This document shows, piece after piece, positions 1 to 6,901 of a stretch of DNA of 8,612 nucleotides (its first letter is position 1; the number at the start of each line of letters is the position of its first letter). The DNA comes from JBKHYG01 sp046565595 (GTDB lineage: Bacteria; Actinomycetota; AC-67). The position numbers and the translations under genes are program-made. The stretch is from contig JBKHYG010000009.1 of NCBI GenBank assembly GCA_046565595.1, forward strand, positions 1-8,612, read 5' to 3'. The notes beneath the pieces were generated by a model. It did no database searches, had not been told where the DNA came from, and worked only from the letters and a program-made list of their open reading frames with translations.

Positions 1-2084
1 CCCGTCAGAGCCTCGACCCTTCGCAGGGTCGAGCCGATCGAAGCCTCACCGAGGAGCTTCACCACACCGACCTGGCTGGTGCGCGTGACATGGATGCCGC
101 CGCAGAGCTCGATCGAATAGTCGCCGATCTCGACGACACGCACCATGTCCCCGTACTTCTCCTCGAACAGCATCATCGCGCCGAGGTTGCGAGCCTCGTC
201 CAGCGTGGTCTCGTACGGCAGGACGGGCTCATCGGAGACCAGCCTCGAGTTCACGAGTTCCTCGACCCCCTCCAGGATCTCGTGCGGAACCTTCTCGAAG
301 TGAGCGAAATCGAAGCGCAGGCGTCCGGGTTCCACGAGCGAACCAGCCTGTCGGGCGTGCTCGCCCAGAGCGGCTCGAAGCGTCGCATGCAGGATGTGGG
401 TCGCGGTGTGGCTTCGTTCTGTCGCTTGGCGGAAGTCCTGGTCGACGAGTGCGGTCGCTGGGGTGCCGCTGGCGATCTCGCCTTCGATGACGCGGCCAGA
501 ATGCACGATCAGATCGTCCATGACGCGCTGGGTGTCCGACACCTGCACGCGCCCGTCGCCGGTCTGGATGATGCCCTGATCGCCGACCTGCCCGCCGCCC
601 TCGGGATAGAAAGGGGTCTGGTCGAGGATCAGTTCCACCTCGCTGCCTTCGCCGGCGGAATCCACCCGCCTGCCGCCGATCAGGACCCCGACCAGTTTCG
701 CTTCGTCAGAGGTACGGTCATAGCCGGTGAAGTTGACCGAGCCGATCTCAGCGAGGACCTCGCGGCGACCCGTCTCGCCACGCTCGGAACCGACCTCTCG
801 GGCGGAGCGAGCGCGGTCGCGCTGCTGCGACATGAGCCGATCGAAGGTGTCGGTATCTACCTCGAGCCCGGCCTCTTGCGCGATCTCGGTCGTGAGTTCG
901 AGTGGGAACCCGTAGGTGTCGTGAAGCATGAAGGCGGTCTCTCCTGAGAGCCGCTGACCCTTCGCCTTCGCGAGGTCCTTCTCGAGGAGACCGAGACCTT
1001 GACGCAGCGTCGCCCGGAAGCCCTCCTCTTCTCCCCTGGCGACCTGCGTGATGAAGTCGCGGCTGCTGGCCAACTCCGGGTAGGCCTCGCCCATGTGGTC
1101 GATCACGACGCCGACCATCTTCGGCATAACGGGGTCGTCGACGCCGAGCATCTTGGCGTGACGGACCGCGCGACGCAGTAGACGCCTGAGGATGTACCCG
1201 CGTCCCTCGTTGCTCGGCATGATGCCGTCACCGATCATGAACGCCGCCGCCCGAGAATGTTCGGCGATGATCCGCAGTGACACATCCGTCTTCTCTTGCG
1301 CCCCGTAGGTCTTGCCGGTCAGTTGTTCGGCAGAGGCGATCAGCGGCCTGAAGTGGTCGCACTCATAGATGCTGTCGACCCCCTGGAGGAGCACCGCTAC
1401 GCGATCCAGGCCCATGCCGGTATCGACATTCTTCTTGGCTAGATGTCCAACGACCCTGCCCGAATCATCGACCTCTGCTTCGGTGAAGACGAGGTTGTAG
1501 AACTCCATCAGGCCGTCGCCGTCGTCGAATCGGCTGCGCTCATCCTCGGAACGACGGTCGTAGAAGAGCTCCGAGCACGGGCCGCCAGGCCCAGCGACCC
1601 CCATCCACCAGAAGTTGTCTTCTGCTCCCCTGCGGACGATCCGTTCCTCTGGCAGGCCGACCTCGTCCCGCCAGATGGCGAAGGCCTCGTCATCTTCTTC
1701 GTAGACCGTTGCCCAGATCCGCTCGGGATCGAAGCCCAGTACCTTCGTGGAGAGTTCCCATGCCCACCTGATCGCATCGGACTTGTAGTAGTCGCCGAAC
1801 GAGAAGTTTCCGAGCATCTCGAAGAGTGTGAGGTGCCTGGCGGTGCGTCCGACATTCTCGATGTCGTTGGTCCGGACACACTTCTGACATGAGGCGATCC
1901 GAGGATGCTCGATCGGCTTCTCGCCCAGGAAGTAGGGCTTGAAGGGGACCATCCCAGCGACCGTCAACAGCAGGTTCGGGTCGTCTGGCACCAGGGACGC
2001 GCTGGGCGTGACATGGTGGCCGCGCTCCCGGTAGTAGTCGAGGAACGCGCGTCGGATCTGGGAGGCCTCCACGGTGGGCGACAT
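1..2084 (-). CDS. alaS: Alanyl-tRNA synthetase, 3' end outside the window
   Basis: Class II alanyl-tRNA synthetase, which charges tRNA(Ala) in the cytoplasm; 694 codons are present and the C-Ala domain is cut off by the window edge. Visible order: motif 1/2 region with QKCVRTNDIENVGRTARH and LGNFSFGDYYK (about residues 67-101), motif 3 DTGMGLDRVA (221-230), tRNA-recognition region NEGRGYILRRLLRRA, then the editing domain with zinc ligands HTATH (H559, H563) and CGGIH (C661, H665). The usual CGGTH has Ile for Thr, outside the ligand positions. No frameshift was found over the full translated length. Start: ATG at 2084 has no good Shine-Dalgarno. GTG at 2072 would give MEASQIRRAFL, closer to actinobacterial AlaRS N-termini, with AGGA about 11 nt upstream, and is a real alternative. 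It lies 24 nt after the preceding small membrane gene. Confidence 0.97.
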   Translation of the reverse strand, partial: MSPTVEASQIRRAFLDYYRERGHHVTPSASLVPDDPNLLLTVAGMVPFKPYFLGEKPIEHPRIASCQKCVRTNDIENVGRTARHLTLFEMLGNFSFGDYYKSDAIRWAWELSTKVLGFDPERIWATVYEEDDEAFAIWRDEVGLPEERIVRRGAEDNFWWMGVAGPGGPCSELFYDRRSEDERSRFDDGDGLMEFYNLVFTEAEVDDSGRVVGHLAKKNVDTGMGLDRVAVLLQGVDSIYECDHFRPLIASAEQLTGKTYGAQEKTDVSLRIIAEHSRAAAFMIGDGIMPSNEGRGYILRRLLRRAVRHAKMLGVDDPVMPKMVGVVIDHMGEAYPELASSRDFITQVARGEEEGFRATLRQGLGLLEKDLAKAKGQRLSGETAFMLHDTYGFPLELTTEIAQEAGLEVDTDTFDRLMSQQRDRARSAREVGSERGETGRREVLAEIGSVNFTGYDRTSDEAKLVGVLIGGRRVDSAGEGSEVELILDQTPFYPEGGGQVGDQGIIQTGDGRVQVSDTQRVMDDLIVHSGRVIEGEIASGTPATALVDQDFRQATERSHTATHILHATLRAALGEHARQAGSLVEPGRLRFDFAHFEKVPHEILEGVEELVNSRLVSDEPVLPYETTLDEARNLGAMMLFEEKYGDMVRVVEIGDYSIELCGGIHVTRTSQVGVVKLLGEASIGSTLRRVEALT

Positions 2085-2108
2085 CCTAGGGGCCGCAACG
2101 GACCCGGG

Positions 2109-2345
2109 TCAGGGATCCAGGCCTATCTCTGAACGCAGTTCCGCTTCGCGCAGCATCATCTCGGCGCGGCCTTCCTGCAGCGCCTCACGGAAGCGATCCC
2201 CAAGGCTCTTGGCTCTGCCGCCAGCTCGGGTCGCGACCGCTGCAGGCGCGTACTTCTTCCTGGCCTTGTTCGCGGACCTCAGGAAGGCGAGAGCTATGAC
2301 CGCCCCCGTGGCCACGGCGACGACGAACCAGAAGAGGCGTCTCAC
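2109..2345 (-). CDS. Small single-helix membrane protein, DUF6167-like
   Basis: A 78-residue protein of unknown function. An N-terminal membrane helix (about residues 4-22, after MRR) is followed by a basic stretch (RSANKARKKYAP) and a charged, probably helical tail with REALQEGRAEMMLREAELRS. This layout, including the RxFWF start and the REG-x-AE-x-x-x-REAEL tail, resembles the actinobacterial DUF6167 family encoded between a DUF948 gene and alaS; that assignment is from memory of the family. The start is GTG at 2345, which overlaps the upstream stop as GTGA, and a purine run (GGGGGGGAA) lies just before it. Tight overlap suggests translational coupling with the DUF948 gene. Its role is unknown; a membrane partner of the DUF948 protein is an inference from gene order only. 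Confidence 0.85.
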   Translation of the reverse strand: MRRLFWFVVAVATGAVIALAFLRSANKARKKYAPAAVATRAGGRAKSLGDRFREALQEGRAEMMLREAELRSEIGLDP

Positions 2346-2713
2346 TTCCCCCCCAGGCTCTTTGCGCCCTTCCTAGCTCCAGCGAGGAATGCCAGCGCCT
2401 TCACGAGCGGATTGGTAACGGTGACCCGGACGGTGTCGCTGATCAGTTCGACATTGTGCGCGACCGTCTGAACCGAGCCGATGATCGCGTCGGCACGCTC
2501 GAGTTCCTTGTTCACCTGTCGAACCGAGTTGCCGACCTCGCCGATGAGGGGAACCGTCTCCTTGGTGACTCCGTCGAGCAGGCTCTTGATGCTGTTCACG
2601 ACCCTGATCAGGTTGGCGATGATCGCCGCCGTCACGAAGAACACCAGAGCGATGGACAGGATGAGGGCTACCATCGCCCAATCTCGGCCGGTCATCTGTG
2701 CGATCACCCACAT
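2342..2713 (-). CDS. DUF948 domain membrane protein
   Basis: A 123-residue protein. One membrane helix (about residues 12-36) is followed by a long amphipathic, probably coiled-coil segment (about 37-98, with regularly spaced V, I and L) and the DUF948-like ending TNPLVKALAFLAGARKG (100-116). DUF948 proteins are small membrane-anchored coiled-coil proteins of undefined, possibly general-stress or envelope, function. The ATG at 2713 is preferred because AAGGGAG lies 10 nt upstream; the internal Met at residue 7 has no such site. The last 4 nt overlap the next gene. Gene order DUF948 - small membrane protein - alaS matches a conserved actinobacterial neighbourhood. The gene follows aspS after a 53-nt gap with a hairpin. 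Confidence 0.9.
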   Translation of the reverse strand: MWVIAQMTGRDWAMVALILSIALVFFVTAAIIANLIRVVNSIKSLLDGVTKETVPLIGEVGNSVRQVNKELERADAIIGSVQTVAHNVELISDTVRVTVTNPLVKALAFLAGARKGAKSLGGK

Positions 2714-2723
2714 GCTGGCTCTG

Positions 2724-2730
2724 CTCCCTT
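2724..2730 (-). promoter_or_regulatory. Ribosome binding site of the DUF948 gene
   Basis: AAGGGAG on the minus strand, 10 nt before the ATG at 2713. It fixes the first of two in-frame Met codons as the start. Confidence 0.6.
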
Positions 2731-2732
2731 CG

Positions 2733-2749
2733 GCTGACTCCCCGTCAGC
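2733..2749 (-). terminator. Hairpin between aspS and the DUF948 gene
   Basis: Perfect 6-bp stem GCTGAC / GTCAGC with a 5-nt loop, beginning 17 nt after the aspS stop codon. No U-tract follows; the downstream arm runs into the Shine-Dalgarno of the DUF948 gene. It may be a weak U-less terminator or attenuator separating the hisS-aspS and DUF948-alaS units, or an RNA-stability element. The short stem makes chance a real possibility. Confidence 0.35.
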
Positions 2750-2766
2750 ATACCCAGAGGCACTCT

Positions 2767-4530
2767 TCAGGAACCCGAAGACTTGGCGAGGCTGGCGATG
2801 TGGAGCTCACGGTAAGCTCGCGGATCCGCAGCGCCAGGAGCGCCGGTCATCGGATCGGTTCCGCTCTGCGTCTTCGGGAACGCGATCACATCTCGCAGCG
2901 ATCCGCGTCGTGCCGCAAGCATCGCCATCCGGTCCAGACCTAGTGCGATGCCGCCATGCGGCGGAGGACCGTACCGGAAGGCTTCCAGCAGGAACGAGAA
3001 CTCGCTCGGATCGCGCCCGAGCACCTCGAGCGCCGCGATCTGGGTGTCGCGCCGATGGATACGGATACTGCCTCCACCCAGTTCGACGCCGTTCAAGACC
3101 AGATCGTAGGCACGAGCTTTCGCGTTGGCCGGATCCGCCTTCACATCTTCGAGGCTTCCCGCCGGCTGCGTGAAGGGATGGTGGACGCTGACATAACGCT
3201 GCTCTTCCTCGTCCCATTCGAACAGCGGCGGATCGGTCATCCACAGGAAGGACCACTGATCGAGCGGGATGATGTCGAGCCGTTCAGCGACCTCCAGTCG
3301 CATGGCGCCAAGCACCGTTTCTCCGACGCTGCGCGCGTCAGCGACCATCAGCACCAGCGAGTCCTCGGCGGTGCATCCGAGCGCTTCCAGCAGTTGGGCT
3401 TGCTCCGCCTCGCTGAGGTGTTTGGCCAACGGCGAATCGAGCCCTTCGCTGGTGAACCGCAACCACGCCAGGCCCTTCGCGCCTCGTTCCTTCGCGAGCT
3501 GCTCGAGCCGTTTGACTTCCTTCTTGTCGATCTTGCTCGCTCCGCCTGGGGCTCCGATGGCCAGGATCGCTCCGTCCCCGTCTATGACACCGCGGAAGAT
3601 CCCGAGTTGGGTGTCGGCGAAGACCTTCGTCACATCGACCAGTTCCATCCCGAAGCGCACATCGGGCTTGTCGCTACCGTACCGACGCATGCATTCGGCA
3701 TAGGTCATCCGCGGGAAGGGGGTCTCGAGATCGACCCCCATGACCTCCCGCCACAAATACGCCATGAGTTCTTCCATCAAGGCCTGGATGTCGGCTTCCT
3801 CGACGAAGCTCATCTCCAGATCGAGCTGGGTGAACTCCAGTTGGCGATCGGCTCTCAGATCCTCGTCACGCCAGCAGCGAGCGATCTGGTAGTAGCGCTC
3901 GAAGCCGCCGACCATCAGCAGCTGCTTGAACAGTTGCGGGGACTGCGGGAGCGCATAGGCGCTTCCCGGCTGCAGGCGGCTCGGCACCAGGAAGTCACGC
4001 GCCCCTTCCGGGGTGGGCAGGATCAGTGTGGGGGTCTCGATCTCGACGAAACGCCGTCCGTCCAAGAAGCGGCGGATCTCTGCGATGAGGCTCGCACGCA
4101 ACCTGATCGCAGTCTGCATCTCGGGGCGACGCAGATCCAGATAGCGGTACTGCAGGCGCATGCGCTCCTCTGCGTCGATGCTGTCCTCGATGAGGAACGG
4201 AGGCGTGTCCGAGGATGACAGGACCTCGATCTGCTCTGCCGAGATCTCGATGTCCCCCGTGGCGAGTTTCGGGTTCTGGGTGCCTTCTTTCCGCTTGGCT
4301 ACCTTGCCGGTCACCTTGACGCACCACTCGCGCTGCAGGCTGCCCATCGCTTCGTGCGCCTCGGGTGCGTGCTCGGGATGTGCGACAACCTGAACGGTTC
4401 CGGACGCATCCCGCAGATCGAGGAAGGCAACCTTGCCGTGATCGCGACGGTGATGGACCCAGCCGCACAAGGTGACCTGTTCGCCCTCGTTCTCGGCTCG
4501 CAGGGTGCCGGCCTCGTGGGTCCTCATCAT
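2767..4530 (-). CDS. aspS: Aspartyl-tRNA synthetase, bacterial type, probably non-discriminating
   Basis: Class IIb synthetase of 587 residues, the normal bacterial length. Order: N-terminal OB-fold anticodon-binding domain (about 1-105), catalytic core with QSPQLFKQ (196-203), motif 2 around RYYQIARCWRDEDLRADRQ (212-230), the bacterial GAD insertion domain (about 300-420), and motif 3 GGIALGLDRM (526-535). His31 (RRDHG) and Gly83 in KEGTQNP match the Pseudomonas aeruginosa-like non-discriminating enzyme rather than the E. coli type (RRDLG), so it probably also makes Asp-tRNA(Asn) for GatCAB amidation. The start ATG overlaps the hisS stop by 4 nt (ATGA), with AAGGAGAGAGG upstream. The open frame extends further up to 4812, but that part is a shadow inside hisS. 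A second ATG at 4527 is possible. It is co-transcribed with hisS. Confidence 0.98.
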   Translation of the reverse strand: MMRTHEAGTLRAENEGEQVTLCGWVHHRRDHGKVAFLDLRDASGTVQVVAHPEHAPEAHEAMGSLQREWCVKVTGKVAKRKEGTQNPKLATGDIEISAEQIEVLSSSDTPPFLIEDSIDAEERMRLQYRYLDLRRPEMQTAIRLRASLIAEIRRFLDGRRFVEIETPTLILPTPEGARDFLVPSRLQPGSAYALPQSPQLFKQLLMVGGFERYYQIARCWRDEDLRADRQLEFTQLDLEMSFVEEADIQALMEELMAYLWREVMGVDLETPFPRMTYAECMRRYGSDKPDVRFGMELVDVTKVFADTQLGIFRGVIDGDGAILAIGAPGGASKIDKKEVKRLEQLAKERGAKGLAWLRFTSEGLDSPLAKHLSEAEQAQLLEALGCTAEDSLVLMVADARSVGETVLGAMRLEVAERLDIIPLDQWSFLWMTDPPLFEWDEEEQRYVSVHHPFTQPAGSLEDVKADPANAKARAYDLVLNGVELGGGSIRIHRRDTQIAALEVLGRDPSEFSFLLEAFRYGPPPHGGIALGLDRMAMLAARRGSLRDVIAFPKTQSGTDPMTGAPGAADPRAYRELHIASLAKSSGS

Positions 4531-5798
4531 CTGGGGGTACCTCTCTCCTTGAGTCGCTGGACCGCTTCGCGGACAGGGATGGTCTCTTGTTCGCCGGTCG
4601 CCATGTCGCGCAGCGTCACCGACCCCGAAGCGGCCTCCTCGGCGCCGATCAGGGCGACCGTATGAGCGCCGATCCGGTCGGCGTGTTTCATCTGTGCCTT
4701 CAATCCTCGGGTCGAGTATGCGATATCCGAGCTCAACCCGTCGGCCCTTACCTGTCTGGCGAAGGCCATCGCGAGAGGGATGTCCTCCTCGCGTAGCCCG
4801 ACCACGAAGCAATCCACCGCGAAGGTTGCATCGTCTGTCCCGGCGGCTTGCTGCGCGAGCAATACGCGCTCCAAGCCGATGCCGAAGCCGATGCCCGGGA
4901 GCGAAGGACCTCCTATCGACGCAACGAGACCGTCGTAGCGCCCCCCTCCTCCGACGGCGTTCTGTGCAGCATCCAACGCGCGCGACTGGAACTCGAAGGT
5001 GGTCCGCGTGTAGTAGTCGAATCCGCGAACCAGTCCCGGCGACATCTCGTAGCCGATCTCGAACTCATCGAGGTACCGTCGTACCTGCGCGAGATGTCCT
5101 GCACACGGGTCGCAGAGATGATCGGGCAGGCGAGGTGCGTCGGTCAGGATCGCTCGGTCGGCCGGGTCCTTGGAGTCCCAGATCCGCAGCGGGTTCTTCT
5201 CCAGCCTGCGCTGCGAGTCTTCACTCAGCTCCGATCTCTGCGCCGAGATGGCCTCGACGAACACGTGCCGATAGGCAGCGCGACACTCGTCGTGACCCAT
5301 CGAGTTCACAAGCAGCGTCACCTCTCCGACGCGCGCGTCGGTGAGGAAGCGGTGACACAGCGAGATGACCTCCGCATCGAGGGCGGGTGCCTCGCTGCCG
5401 ACGGCCTCCAGACCGACCTGATGGTGTTGACGGACCCGTCCCTTCTGGGGACGCTCGTAGCGGAACATCGCGGCCGCGTAACGAACCTTCACGGGAAGTC
5501 CTGCGTCCCACATGTGGTTCGAGACGATCGCCCGCATCACCGGAGCGGTTCCCTCGGGCCGTAGGGTCAGGTCGTTCCCTCCGCGGTCGGTGAACCGATA
5601 GGTCTCCTTGGAGACCACATCATTGGCTTCTCCGATACCGCGGTCGAACAGCGCCGAGTCCTCGAACATCGGGGTGATGATGCGTCCATACCCGGCCGCA
5701 CCGAAGATCTCGTCCGCGAGGCGCTCTAGTTGAACGAAGCGTTCAGACTCCGGCGGCAGAAGATCATGGGTGCCCCGCGGCGGCTGGAATCCGGCCAT
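4527..5798 (-). CDS. hisS: Histidyl-tRNA synthetase
   Basis: Class II synthetase of 423 residues, typical for bacterial HisRS, which charges tRNA(His). The N-terminus FQPPRGTHDLLP (4-15) is characteristic. Motif 2 lies around MFRYERPQKGRVRQHHQ (111-127), the histidine-specific signature LVRGFDYYTRTTFEF at 256-270 with the catalytic-type Arg258, a glycine loop GGGGRYDG (283-290), and motif 3 GIGFGIGLER (302-311). The C-terminal anticodon-binding domain (about 325-423) is complete. ATG at 5798 follows the upstream stop by only 2 nt with no evident Shine-Dalgarno, so initiation probably relies on coupling to the upstream hydrolase gene. The downstream end overlaps aspS by 4 nt. Confidence 0.98.
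   Translation of the reverse strand: MAGFQPPRGTHDLLPPESERFVQLERLADEIFGAAGYGRIITPMFEDSALFDRGIGEANDVVSKETYRFTDRGGNDLTLRPEGTAPVMRAIVSNHMWDAGLPVKVRYAAAMFRYERPQKGRVRQHHQVGLEAVGSEAPALDAEVISLCHRFLTDARVGEVTLLVNSMGHDECRAAYRHVFVEAISAQRSELSEDSQRRLEKNPLRIWDSKDPADRAILTDAPRLPDHLCDPCAGHLAQVRRYLDEFEIGYEMSPGLVRGFDYYTRTTFEFQSRALDAAQNAVGGGGRYDGLVASIGGPSLPGIGFGIGLERVLLAQQAAGTDDATFAVDCFVVGLREEDIPLAMAFARQVRADGLSSDIAYSTRGLKAQMKHADRIGAHTVALIGAEEAASGSVTLRDMATGEQETIPVREAVQRLKERGTPR
4540..4550 (-). promoter_or_regulatory. Ribosome binding site of aspS, inside hisS
   Basis: AAGGAGAGAGG lies within the last hisS codons, ending 9 nt before the ATG at 4530. It supports the ATGATG start over any longer reading of the same frame. 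Confidence 0.6.
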
Positions 5799-5800
5799 GG

Positions 5801-6466
5801 TCAGAGTCCGAGCAGACGCGGCAGAGACCCGTCCTCGTCGGCACGGATGAACGGGTTGGTGGTCCGCTCGGTCCCTACCGTCGTGGCGGGACCGTGGCCA
5901 GAGATGATGGTGACATCATCAGCTAAGGGCAGGACGACTTCTCGGATGGAGGCCATCAGTGCATCCATCGAGCCGCCGGGGAAGTCGATCCTGCCGACGG
6001 AGCCGGCGAAGATGAGATCGCCAGAGACCAGCAGGCCATCGGTCAGGAACACGCAGTGCCCGGGCGTGTGGCCGGGGGTGTGTCTCGTCTCGATCGCGAG
6101 GGATCCGTAGGTGAACTTCTGCTCATCCCGCAAGGACTCGAGGGTATCGGGGATCTCGATATCCCAGCCTGCTGTCGAAGCGCCGACGGCCGCGCCTGGA
6201 TCCTCGAGCATGTACCGGTCGGCGTCGTGGAGGAAGGTCGGAACATCCAGGGCGCGAGCGACCTCAGCGGCGTTCCACACATGGTCGACATGACCATGGG
6301 TCAGCAGGACCGCTTGGACCGATACGCCAAGCTCTTCGATCGCCGCTAGCAGATGAGCGGCCGCATCCTGTCCGGGATCGACGATCACCGCCTGATCGCC
6401 CTCGGGTTCCGCGATCAGGTAGGTGTTCGATTGGAAGACGCCGGTGGTGAAACCTTGGACACGCAT
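5801..6466 (-). CDS. Metallo-beta-lactamase-fold hydrolase, glyoxalase II/YcbL type
   Basis: A 221-residue cytoplasmic protein with the complete dinuclear metal site of the glyoxalase II-like branch: THGHVDH (H57, H59, D61, H62), HTPGHTPGH (H133), SGDLIF (D150) and SGHGPATT (H191). The segment GSVGRIDFPGG (155-165) after the bridging Asp is typical of short YcbL-like enzymes, which lack the glutathione-binding C-terminal domain of classical glyoxalase II. The exact substrate, a thioester or similar, cannot be read from sequence. A hydrolase of this type just upstream of hisS is a common arrangement in actinobacteria, as I recall it. ATG at 6466 has AGGAT about 10 nt upstream. It is the first gene of the hisS-aspS unit, 46 nt after the RTX gene. 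Confidence 0.93.
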   Translation of the reverse strand: MRVQGFTTGVFQSNTYLIAEPEGDQAVIVDPGQDAAAHLLAAIEELGVSVQAVLLTHGHVDHVWNAAEVARALDVPTFLHDADRYMLEDPGAAVGASTAGWDIEIPDTLESLRDEQKFTYGSLAIETRHTPGHTPGHCVFLTDGLLVSGDLIFAGSVGRIDFPGGSMDALMASIREVVLPLADDVTIISGHGPATTVGTERTTNPFIRADEDGSLPRLLGL

Positions 6467-6479
6467 GGATGCGGCATCC
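6467..6479. repeat. Short dyad just before the hydrolase start
   Basis: GGATGC-G-GCATCC is a perfect 6-bp inverted repeat with a 1-nt centre, directly abutting the ATG at 6466 and covering its Shine-Dalgarno-like AGGAT. The centre is too short for an RNA hairpin of full length; a protein-binding dyad is possible but so is chance. Confidence 0.25.
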
Positions 6480-6489
6480 TAACCGCGCG

Positions 6490-6511
6490 AGCCAGCGTGT
6501 TCGGCTGGGCT
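6490..6511 (-). terminator. Hairpin after the RTX gene
   Basis: It starts 1 nt after the TAG stop at 6513-6515. The stem AGCC(C)AGC / GCTGGCT has 7 pairs with one bulged C and a 7-nt loop, and no U-tract follows. Its position between the secretion cassette and the hydrolase-hisS-aspS unit suits a U-less terminator or a partial transcription barrier. Confidence 0.4.
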
Positions 6512-6512
6512 T

Positions 6513-6899
6513 CTACAACAGGTGGATGACCTCGCACAGGATCGAACTGAGCGGATCCTTCGCGAGGCATGTGTCGGTGCCGAGTCCGCCGGTGATGCTG
6601 TCGATCCCCGCGCCTCCGACGATGCAGTCGTCGCCGCCGAGGCCATCGATCGTGTCCGCCCCGGCGCTACCCAAGATCAGGTCAGATCCGCTTGTGCCGG
6701 TCAAGATCCCCGCGCCGGTGACGAGGGTCGTGGGGCTCATGCCCGCGCATTGGGGTGGCAACAGTTGCGCGATGGTTCTGGCGATGCTGCTCGATCCAGC
6801 CTTGCTGGAGGGAACATTGTTCGAGGCCGTCGATGCTGGGATGATGGATCCGCCGAGCGCGAGGGCCCCTAGGAGGATGAGCCTCAAGGCCAACCTCAT
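6513..6899 (-). CDS. Small secreted RTX calcium-binding protein, likely SipW-type substrate
   Basis: A 128-residue protein. A hydrophobic signal segment (about residues 4-20) is followed by TASNNVPSSKAG (24-35), nearly identical to the motif in the secreted protein two genes upstream. After a short linker come five consecutive in-phase RTX nonapeptides (GGxGxDxUx pattern): GTSGSDLIL, GSAGADTID, GLGGDDCIV, GGAGIDSIT and GGLGTDTCL (68-112), which should form a small calcium-binding beta-roll. Cys at 51, 92, 111 and 122 could give two disulfides in an exported protein. There is no type I secretion tail; export is probably by Sec. ATG at 6899 is chosen over the in-frame ATG at 6905 because AGGAG sits 6 nt before 6899 but abuts 6905. 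It lies 2 nt after the peptidase gene. Function (adhesion, matrix, surface layer) is unknown. Confidence 0.85.
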   Translation of the reverse strand: MRLALRLILLGALALGGSIIPASTASNNVPSSKAGSSSIARTIAQLLPPQCAGMSPTTLVTGAGILTGTSGSDLILGSAGADTIDGLGGDDCIVGGAGIDSITGGLGTDTCLAKDPLSSILCEVIHLL

Positions 6900-6901
6900 G
6901 G

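Noticed and set aside
12..33. Perfect 9-bp inverted repeat with a 4-nt loop (CTCGACCCT / AGGGTCGAG)
   Set aside because: It encodes STLRRVE in alaS, a conserved editing-domain stretch, so it is best explained by coding constraint; no U-tract or intergenic context.
90..947. 285-codon open frame on the plus strand
   Set aside because: It lies opposite the alaS editing domain, which contains the zinc ligands and conserved sequence; no recognisable product.
1..2084. Suspected frameshift in alaS because other minus-strand frames are open opposite it
   Set aside because: Codon-by-codon reading from 2084 to 1235 and of the editing region shows one uninterrupted frame with conserved motifs throughout.
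2750..2760. TATGCT as a possible -10 promoter element before the DUF948 gene
   Set aside because: It matches the consensus at 4 of 6 positions but no acceptable -35 element is found at 15-18 nt upstream, and the transcript start would fall in the hairpin.
2956..4218. 420-codon open frame on the plus strand
   Set aside because: It is fully antisense to aspS, whose conserved motifs are on the minus strand. The translation shows no family features, and long antisense frames are expected in GC-rich genes.
4531..4812. Upstream extension of the aspS reading frame by about 94 codons
   Set aside because: It overlaps the hisS anticodon-binding domain, is rich in Arg with no AspRS similarity, and the ATG at 4530 has a ribosome binding site and gives the normal length.
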